The translations under genes and the position numbers were made by a program. From positions 1,798,001 through 1,862,000 of the forward strand of contig NZ_CP017006.1 of assembly GCF_001719125.1 (NCBI RefSeq): a stretch of 64,000 nt of DNA, read 5' to 3'. The notes below the pieces were generated by a model. The model saw only the letters and a program-made list of their open reading frames with translations, made no database searches and was not told the origin of the DNA. Each line of letters starts with the position of its first letter. The stretch's first letter is position 1. Origin of the DNA: Sulfolobus sp. A20. Its GTDB lineage: Archaea; Thermoproteota; Thermoprotei_A; Sulfolobales; Sulfolobaceae. This document shows, piece by piece, positions 58,163 to 64,000 of this stretch.

Positions 58163-58783
58163 ATGTGTGGACAAAAGTTTGTTTTTTGATAAAAATTAAA
58201 TTTTCTTTATTATGAAAAAGTATTTTTAGGGTTATTTATTAGGACGAGAATAGGTTTGATTTCCCAAATTATCCCTACCCTTTTAACCCTAGGTTTCACT
58301 CCTTGGATGAGATCGTATTAGCCTTTTACTTGCTAGGCTAAAGGGCTTTACTACCTCACTTGCTTTTCACAAGTTACCTAGCGTCAATTATGAGCTTAAG
58401 CCTGATGTTAAGGATAGGATTGTTTACCCGTTGATGAGGTTTTGAGGGTTAATGGTGAGTTAGGCATTACGGGTCTGGGCTAATTCTTCATGTAGGAGTG
58501 GTTTTCACGTCTACGTAATGTTAAATTAAGCTTGAGAATTGGAGGGATAAAGTTACACGATAAGGCTACAAGGTATTCTCTTGGTCTAAACATAATGTTG
58601 AAACTTTTGGCAAGAGGAGCTTAGTAAGTGTTCAGAGGCCTAAAACTAGTAAATATGGACTCCACATGGAACTCAACAGGGAACACGATAAAGAGATGGT
58701 TAAAAATATTCTTCAACACAACTTACTCGAAACCTATTGGCATAAGTTGGAATATGGGGGTAGATGAAATTGTTGTCCACACA
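58163..58783 (+). mobile_element. Decayed copy of the IS6-like element
   Basis: A 621-bp relic with a diverged left end (ATGTGTGGACAAAAGTTT) and a good right end (AAATTGTTGTCCACAC). Inside, most of the transposase can be aligned by eye ('MNIFDFL'-like start near 58250 to 'NTIKRWLKIFFNTTYSKPI' near 58690), but with many stops and deletions. Its right terminus abuts the start of the segment shared by pilin copies 2 and 3, so the relic now forms the upstream flank of pilin copy 3. Confidence 0.8.
58248..58760 (+). pseudogene. Transposase pseudogene in the decayed IS
   Basis: Remains of the same transposase family as 56741-57415, on the plus strand. Frame is broken several times (for example TAA/TAG/TGA codons between 58340 and 58620). 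The last part, 'WNSTGNTIKRWLKIFFNTTY', is still open and reads into the pilin copy 3 frame. Confidence 0.7.
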
Positions 58784-58797
58784 TGGTTTATTATGAG

Positions 58798-58807
58798 TAA
58801 TGTTTAT
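58798..58807 (+). promoter_or_regulatory. Conserved pilin TATA box (copy 3)
   Basis: GTTTATATAG is identical before all three pilin genes (57630-57639 for copy 2; reverse strand near 51479 for copy 1) and lies 27-30 bp before the leaderless ATG. In copy 3 it is only 15 bp from the end of the decayed IS. Confidence 0.6.
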
Positions 58808-58834
58808 ATAGAACTTTTTCTTTACTATTTTTTG

Positions 58835-59275
58835 ATGAGTAATAGGAAGATGTTGAAAAGTAGGAGGGCTATTAGTGGTGCTGTAACTGCTTTAATACTA
58901 GTAATTGCTAGTGTAATAATAGCTTTAGTAGTTGTTGGTTTCGCATTTGGACTATTTGGAGCATTTGGAGGAACACCAACAGTAACACAAATAGGCACTG
59001 GAACAATAAGCTCAAGTAGTGGTAGTGCTACTTTTGTCTTAAAGAGTAGTGGTAATGTTCAAATAGTCTCAGCGAGTATTGTAGGAACTACTATAAGTGT
59101 AGGAAGTAGTGACATAACTGTTATCGGTGAATCTAGTGCATCTCTTACCGCGGGAGTTAATACGGTGAGTATAGATTTTGGTACTAGTTCTAATTTACAG
59201 CCTGGCTCTACTTATACGATATCTTTAGGACTATCTGATGGTGCGACAGTGCAAGTAGCGGTAGTAGCACAATGA
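58835..59275 (+). CDS. Type IV pilin, copy 3
   Basis: A 146-residue pilin: leader and helix identical to copy 2; middle region different ('GSATFVLKSSGNVQ', '...SSDITVIGESSASLTAG'); ending 'YTISLGLSDGATVQVAVVAQ' identical. The open frame extends upstream to 58628 through IS-derived sequence, but the conserved TATA at 58798-58807 gives a start at 58835. Its stop overlaps the ATG of the next gene (ATGA, 59272-59275), so the membrane protein downstream is co-translated. Confidence 0.85.
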   Translation: MSNRKMLKSRRAISGAVTALILVIASVIIALVVVGFAFGLFGAFGGTPTVTQIGTGTISSSSGSATFVLKSSGNVQIVSASIVGTTISVGSSDITVIGESSASLTAGVNTVSIDFGTSSNLQPGSTYTISLGLSDGATVQVAVVAQ

Positions 59276-60012
59276 AAATGAAATCAATTATTTTTTTATT
59301 TTTAATATTTTTCATATTTCTCTCCATCATATATATTAATTCTACTTCTTCTATGACTTCTCCTCTTTCACCCGGAGACTTTCTACTATACAATGAAACT
59401 GTAAGGTCAGTCCTACCTAATGGTTCAATCAGTATTATAAAGTTTATATTGTCTCAACAGATAGTTTCTGTTTACTCAAACGGAACTGCTCTCGTTAATT
59501 TTACGATTTATGTACTTAATGGTTCTTACTACTATGCTCCTTCCCTTTCAGTGCAAAACTCATCCATACCCGCTACGTTCTTCTACATCTCACCAAATTT
59601 ACTAGGGCATAATGTAACTAGGGCAAATTCTCCTTTTTACTTTAACGGAACGTATAACGATCTTTACGAATACTACTCAGTTTCATACGTGCAAGGTGTT
59701 GAATTATTATTTAAGATGTGGTTCAATAATTACGGAATAGCCGTTAAGGCTGAGTCCCTTCAGATCTCCCCTAGTAATATCGTAGTAAGCAATGCTACTT
59801 ACTTACTGTGGTTAACTAATGTGGTCAATCATAGTGTAGCTAGACCTTACTTGAGTGGGTTTTCGTTAGCTCAAAGCACTTTAAAGTACTCTTTTCTGAA
59901 CTCAGTGATTAGGGTAGTCCCTAAAATATTCGAAATACTTGTTGTAGTAGTTTTTGTCTTACTAATAATATTGCTCTTGATCAGACCATCTTCAAAGAGC
60001 TTGAAGACGTAG
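59272..60012 (+). CDS. Membrane-anchored surface protein, operon partner of pilin 3
   Basis: A 246-residue protein: signal peptide or anchor (about 5-25), an extracellular beta-rich domain with at least eight N-x-S/T sequons, a transmembrane helix near 217-240 and a short basic tail 'RPSSKSLKT'. Its layout resembles the protein at 62886. The ATG overlaps the stop of pilin 3. Copies 1 and 2 lack such a partner. Function unknown; pilus anchoring or surface adhesion are guesses. Confidence 0.65.
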   Translation: MKMKSIIFLFLIFFIFLSIIYINSTSSMTSPLSPGDFLLYNETVRSVLPNGSISIIKFILSQQIVSVYSNGTALVNFTIYVLNGSYYYAPSLSVQNSSIPATFFYISPNLLGHNVTRANSPFYFNGTYNDLYEYYSVSYVQGVELLFKMWFNNYGIAVKAESLQISPSNIVVSNATYLLWLTNVVNHSVARPYLSGFSLAQSTLKYSFLNSVIRVVPKIFEILVVVVFVLLIILLLIRPSSKSLKT

Positions 60013-60035
60013 GTATCTGATATAAACACACTTTT

Positions 60036-60070
60036 TTCCCTTCTCCCTGCTATAAAGGGCGAGGTGTGCC
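60036..60070 (+). repeat. IS200/IS605-type end relic
   Basis: TTCCCTTCTCCCTGCTATAA then AGGGCGAGGTG, followed by GCCGTTCTTTTAT, matches 15221-15265 (…CCCTAAAGGGCGAGG, then ACATTTTAT) in order, slightly diverged. Confidence 0.45.
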
Positions 60071-60257
60071 GTTCTTTTATCTAAGTCTTAGTGTCAATAC
60101 TGGGTTATAATCTAGAATTTAGAAAACTACGATTACAATCTTAAAAAGCTCCATTCTGTCAGCTGTAAATTAGCACAACATCTATGTGGCGTAGCACATT
60201 TATTGAGATGAGCTAATGGAAAATCCTTTAATCCGACTTACCCTATATTTACTCATG

Positions 60258-62608
60258 AAATTAGATAGATATGAGATCTTTCTCGATTTCGATTTCAAGA
60301 ATGCAAAGTATAAGGGGATAGAGAAAATTTATTTGGAGAATGACGAACAAGAAGTATTGTCAATTGATGCAGTTGACCTTAAGATAAATAGTGTAAAGGT
60401 TAATGGGAAGGAGGTAGAATACTCACAATCTGAGAATAAGTTAAACGTTAAATCAGGGAAGTTTTCAGGCGAGCTAGAAATAGAGTTTGAGGGGATAGTT
60501 TCAGACACTCATTTGGTAGGAATATACAAGGCTAAATACGACCAAAGTTATATTGTTACTACTCAGTTTGAGGCTTCTCATGCTAGGCGTTTTATCCCTT
60601 GTTTTGATGTTCCTTATATGAAGGCTAGGTTTAAGTTGTTTGTTAGGGTTGATAGGGGTTTGAAGGTTATTTCTAATATGCCTATTGTTAGTTTTAGGGA
60701 TGATGGTGGTAAGGTTGTTTATGAGTTTGATGAGACTCCTAGGATGTCTACGTATTTGTTATATTTAGGCATTGGTGATTTTGAGGAGGTTGTTGATAGT
60801 AGTGGGGGTGCCTACTATTATTCTTGCAACTACTGAGGGTAAGTCTAAGAGGGGTTATTTCGCAATGAACATTGCTAGGAAGGTCTTAGATTTCTACGAA
60901 AAGTATTTTGAAATACCATACCAACTACCAAAGGTTCACTTAATAGCTGTGCCAGAGTTCGCTTATGGGGGCTATGGAGAATTGGGGTGCTATTACTTTT
61001 AGGGAGACTGCTTTGTTGGCTGATGATTCTTCTTCTTCTCAGCAGAGGTTTAGGGTTGCTGAGGTTGTTGCTCATGAGTTGGCTCATCAGTGGTTTGGTA
61101 ATTTGGTTACTCTGTATTGGTGGGATGATCTTTGGCTTAATGAGAGTTTTGCTACTTTCATGAGTCATAAGGCTTTAGCAGAATTACACCCAGAGTGGAA
61201 GTTCTGGAACTACTTTGTGTTGAGTCAAACTTCTAGGGCTTTAGAGAAGGATTCCTTAACGGCTTCCCATCCTATTAGGTCTGATGTTTCTTCTGTTAGT
61301 GATGTTGAGCAGATGTTTGATGATATTAGTTATGGTAAGGGTGCTAGTGTTTTGAGGATGTTTGAGTCTTTTGTTGGTGGTGAGTTTTTTAGGAGGGGTG
61401 TTGTTTCTTATCTTAAGTCTTTTTCCTTTTCTAATGCTAGGGGTTTTGATTTTTGGAGTAGTATTTCATCGTCTTATGGTTCAAACATTAATGATGTAGT
61501 ATCAGATTGGATAACAAAACAAGGCTACCCAATGTTAAGAGTCAGTGTAACTAATAGAAGCATAATTCTCGAACAGGAAAGATTCTCTCTGCTTGGCAAT
61601 GTTGAAAATTTAATTTACAAGGTCCCTATAACCATGGAAGTGAATGGAAAGAGTATGACTTACCTATTGGATAAGGAGAAGGCTGTAATCAATATAGATG
61701 AGGATATAAGGAGTATTAAGGTTAACCTGGATAAGACAGGTTTCTACAGAGTTCTATACAATACCGATCTCTTCCTTAACGCTAGACTTTCTGAACTGGA
61801 TAAGTGGGGAATAATAAACGACTATTGGGCTTTTCTATTAGCTGGGAAAATTAGTTATAATGAGTATGAGAAGATTATCAACAACTTCTTTAATGATAGA
61901 GAATTTATGGCAGTAAATGAGATCTCTAATCAGTTAAGTACGCTTTACGCTATTAATCCTAGTAAATATGGTGAGATAGCTAAGAAATTCCACAAGGTTC
62001 AATTAAGGAATTGGAGGAATGATAAGACAGACTTAGGAAAGATTACTTACTCTAACATATTATATAGATTAGCATTTATGGATGAATACTTCTCATTAGG
62101 ATTATCAGAGTTGTTTAAGTTTTATGATAATCTTGACGCTGATATGAAGCAAGGAGTTAGTGTGGCATATGCTATTACTTACGAAGAGAACGCTATGGAC
62201 GAGTTATTAAGTAGATACAGAAGGGAAAAATTTGATGAAGAGAAGCTAAGGTACTTAACAGCTTTACTACTATTTAGAAAGCCGTATTTAGTAGTTAATT
62301 CTCTCAGTCTAATATTGACCGGGGAGGTCAAAAAACAAGATATGCCGTATGTTATTAGTGTAGTATCGTATAATCCCTATGCTAGAGAAGCGACTTTCAA
62401 CTGGATTAAGACTTACTTTAACTTCTTGAGGGAAGCATATAAGGGGACTGGAATATTAGGTAGGAGACTAGGCGAAGCTATACCATTAATAGGAATTGGA
62501 ATTGAAAAGGAGGTTGAGGAGTTCTTTAATAATATAGAGATGCCAGAGGGTTCGAGAGGAATTAAGATGGGATTAGAGATGTTAAAAGCATATTCAAAGC
62601 TGAAGTAA
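60258..62608 (+). pseudogene. M1 family aminopeptidase split by two +1 frameshifts
   Basis: Three overlapping open frames (to 60836; 60772-61002; 60965-62608) together encode one M1 zinc aminopeptidase of about 782 residues: N-terminal beta domain, 'GAMENWGAI', zinc site 'HELAHQ' with the Glu 18 residues on in 'WLNESFATF', and a helical C-terminal half. The frame breaks at two runs of five G (60804-60808 and 60967-60971); removing one G from each restores the protein. Start chosen at ATG 60258 ('MKLDRYEIFL'); an earlier ATG at 60216 is less family-like. It may be a fresh pseudogene, an assembly error, or recoded. Codon use in 60541-61458 is patchy. Confidence 0.88.
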
Positions 62609-62885
62609 TAGCATTATAATATGTTAACAATTTTTATCCTATTAGATTCGTACTGAATATTTAATGTATTAAGTATGTATCTACTGCTATCTCATACTCT
62701 AGTTCTGATGCTCAGTTAAAAGCACCTCACGTGACCTCTTTCCCACTAGTGGGGCTTTCTTCATATTCCAAACTCAATCTACGCCCTCATAACGGGATTA
62801 GTTAGAAGTGGTCTTAAACTAAATAATCTTAGTTTTTAAATAGAAGAAGAAAATTTTTAATTTTTATTAACATATAAACCCTTCA
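62609..62885. other. Gap with IS-end relic
   Basis: 277 bp without a gene. TGACCTCTTTCCCACTAGTG then GGGCTTTCTT (62732-62761) resembles the dispersed end motif. Confidence 0.35.
62732..62761 (+). repeat. Degenerate IS200/IS605-type end
   Basis: GACCTCTTTCCCACTAGTGG shows the GACCTC...CCC stem-GGG order of the better copies; stem is CCCACTAGTGGG (perfect palindrome). Confidence 0.35.
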
Positions 62886-63545
62886 ATGGGCTTTATTCCA
62901 TTCATCTTTATTTTATTGATATTCCCTCACGCTTTTGTGGAGTATCATGTACAAACCTATATAGTCTCTACCAAGTCGTTTGTTGACAATCTGGTAATCG
63001 AAGAGGTAACTGATGTTTACAGTAACGGTACATTTGAGTTTAACATCACAACGGTTTTCTTAAACTTTTCAGAAATATCCTCTCCCTCAACAATTTTCGA
63101 TAATCTCACTTGCCCTATGCTATTCTACTACATTCCACATCCAGGTAAGGAAGTAGTAGATAGACAGATCCCATTGACCCTAGTAAATGAAACGGGGAAT
63201 TATTACGTTTATGAAGGTGTGAGCTACATAGGTTACGTTGGGTTAAGGTACTATTATTACGTAAATTCGACAGGTGTTCCCTCAAGGATCGTAATTTATC
63301 AAATAGGCGAGAACGGTGAAGTAGTAAGTGTTTCCACCTATACTCTAATTAGTTCAAATTTGATCAATAGTGAAGAGAAAATTATTTTACCACCTAATTT
63401 AAGACCAGCGAGTGGAATAACATATTTAGGTAATTTATTTCCCTCTTCTCTCACAAATACTATAGGATCTTACATAGTATTATTTAATATAATAGCAATA
63501 CCGATTCTGATAGTTATAAAGAGGAAATTGATGAGAAAGTACTAA
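62886..63545 (+). CDS. Membrane-anchored surface protein
   Basis: A 219-residue protein with an N-terminal signal ('GFIPFIFILLIFPHAFVEYH'), an extracellular beta-rich domain with several sequons ('VYSNGTFEFNITTVF'), a C-terminal helix ('IGSYIVLFNIIAIPILIVI') and the basic stop-transfer tail 'KRKLMRKY'. Same architecture as the 59272 product, with a shared 'VYSNGT' strand, so the two may be distant paralogues. Family unknown. A TATA-like TTTTTATTAACATATAAA lies upstream at 62859-62876. Confidence 0.6.
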   Translation: MGFIPFIFILLIFPHAFVEYHVQTYIVSTKSFVDNLVIEEVTDVYSNGTFEFNITTVFLNFSEISSPSTIFDNLTCPMLFYYIPHPGKEVVDRQIPLTLVNETGNYYVYEGVSYIGYVGLRYYYYVNSTGVPSRIVIYQIGENGEVVSVSTYTLISSNLINSEEKIILPPNLRPASGITYLGNLFPSSLTNTIGSYIVLFNIIAIPILIVIKRKLMRKY

Positions 63546-63787
63546 CGGGGTGTTACCAGATTTTATTACAGTTTAAAATTCAAATACAAAGATAATCTTT
63601 AATCCTTAAAATTCTATTTATCTAAGAAATCTGTTAATTTATCATCTCCATGATTACCTCTATAGCATCAAGGTTATATACTAGAGATTAGCGTGACTAT
63701 AAAGAGCTTTAGTGAACTTCCCACAATAATAATGCTTAGGGTGAAACTAATTAAAAACTTTAATACTTTATCACAATATTTATATGC

Positions 63788-64000
63788 ATGAATAGGAAAA
63801 TTCTTATAGAGTTAGCATTAGTTGTTATACTCACAATCATCACGCCTATAATCGCAATTAGAGATGTTGCATTTCACGTTGGCTTTATATATCAAAGGGA
63901 TTCCATCCCACCATTTTATTTGAACTCTTGGCAAACAGCTGAGTCTTATTTATCTTTTCCAGCGATAATGGATAACTCCTTAATTCCGCTCTTATTACTA
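63788..64000 (+). CDS. Partial membrane protein, cut by the window edge
   Basis: The open frame starts at ATG 63788 and is still open at the last base (71 codons). It begins 'MNRKILIELALVVILTIITP', a signal or anchor helix, then an extracellular-looking stretch and a second hydrophobic segment. Too short to classify; the neighbouring surface proteins suggest a related role. The upstream TATA-like CTTTAATA near 63757 fits a leaderless start. Confidence 0.5.
   Translation, partial: MNRKILIELALVVILTIITPIIAIRDVAFHVGFIYQRDSIPPFYLNSWQTAESYLSFPAIMDNSLIPLLLL

Noticed and set aside
58628-58834. N-terminal extension of pilin copy 3
   Set aside because: This segment is translated IS remnant plus promoter; a class III signal peptide must be close to the start, and the TATA box lies inside the extension.
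60804-60971. Programmed frameshifting in the aminopeptidase
   Set aside because: Known archaeal cases are single -1 events with slippery heptamers; here two separate extra Gs would both need correction, so mutation or sequence error is simpler. Kept only as a possibility.

Overview
The window looks like chromosome from a Sulfolobales archaeon, most likely Saccharolobus/Sulfolobus. It is AT-rich, and most genes have a TATA box about 25-30 bp before a start codon with no leader. Clade markers are an almost textbook Sso7d (48572-48766), the zinc ferredoxin (29291-29605), UDP-sulfoquinovose synthase Agl3 (26214-27389), a 14-kDa Hsp20 (7881-8252), DUF929, class III signal-peptide pilins and C/D box sRNAs. 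From memory, the citrate synthase and Sso7d differ from S. solfataricus P2 at several residues, so I infer a relative rather than P2 itself. I see no tRNA, rRNA or CRISPR array.

0-9.5 kb: a DUF5752/TreT trehalose operon, two unrecognised genes, a Csx1-like CARF protein, an MscS channel, an ABC1/UbiB kinase, Hsp20 and a zinc-ribbon protein. 9.5-15 kb: a 961-residue surface protein with tandem repeats, convergent with an ABC-2 type transporter pair. 15-31 kb: mainly housekeeping. It holds pcm, tenA, a class V aminotransferase, an EVE protein, tpiA and a DUF429 protein. The operon prpD-prpB-CBS-citrate synthase (methylcitrate cycle) diverges from malate dehydrogenase and agl3. A Cas4-like nuclease, an Lrp-like regulator and zfx follow. 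One convincing (16.1 kb), one good (30.8 kb) and one tentative (18.0 kb) C/D box sRNA lie between or beside these genes.

31-48 kb: a DUF929 protein, a ferritin-like/VIT1 metal transporter, a disulfide reductase, an MFS carrier, a MITE-like IS derivative, an orphan nucleotidyltransferase and a split FluG-like pair (glutamine synthetase homologue plus amidohydrolase). A translationally coupled operon then encodes a giant membrane-anchored sedolisin protease and a PNGase A-like deglycosylase. 48-64 kb: Sso7d, an APC permease and an accessory region with three near-identical pilin genes (two direct, one inverted) that share promoter, N-terminus and last 25 codons but differ in the middle, plus one minor pilin. 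Between and beside them are an intact 794-bp IS6-like element, a decayed relative of it, an orphan molybdenum hydroxylase subunit, an M1 aminopeptidase broken by two +1 frameshifts, and several membrane-anchored surface proteins, the last cut by the window edge.

Two things recur. First, cell-surface biology: S-layer glycan sugar synthesis, glycoprotein protease/deglycosylase, pilins and surface repeat proteins. Second, mobile-DNA wear: IS6-like copies with 8-bp target duplications and many short hairpin relics resembling IS200/IS605 (TnpB) right ends in intergenic gaps. The best candidates for new biology are the mosaic pilin family, the sedolisin-PNGase operon, the orphan Csx1-like protein with a degraded HEPN motif and two unknown neighbours, and the patchwork, frameshifted aminopeptidase.
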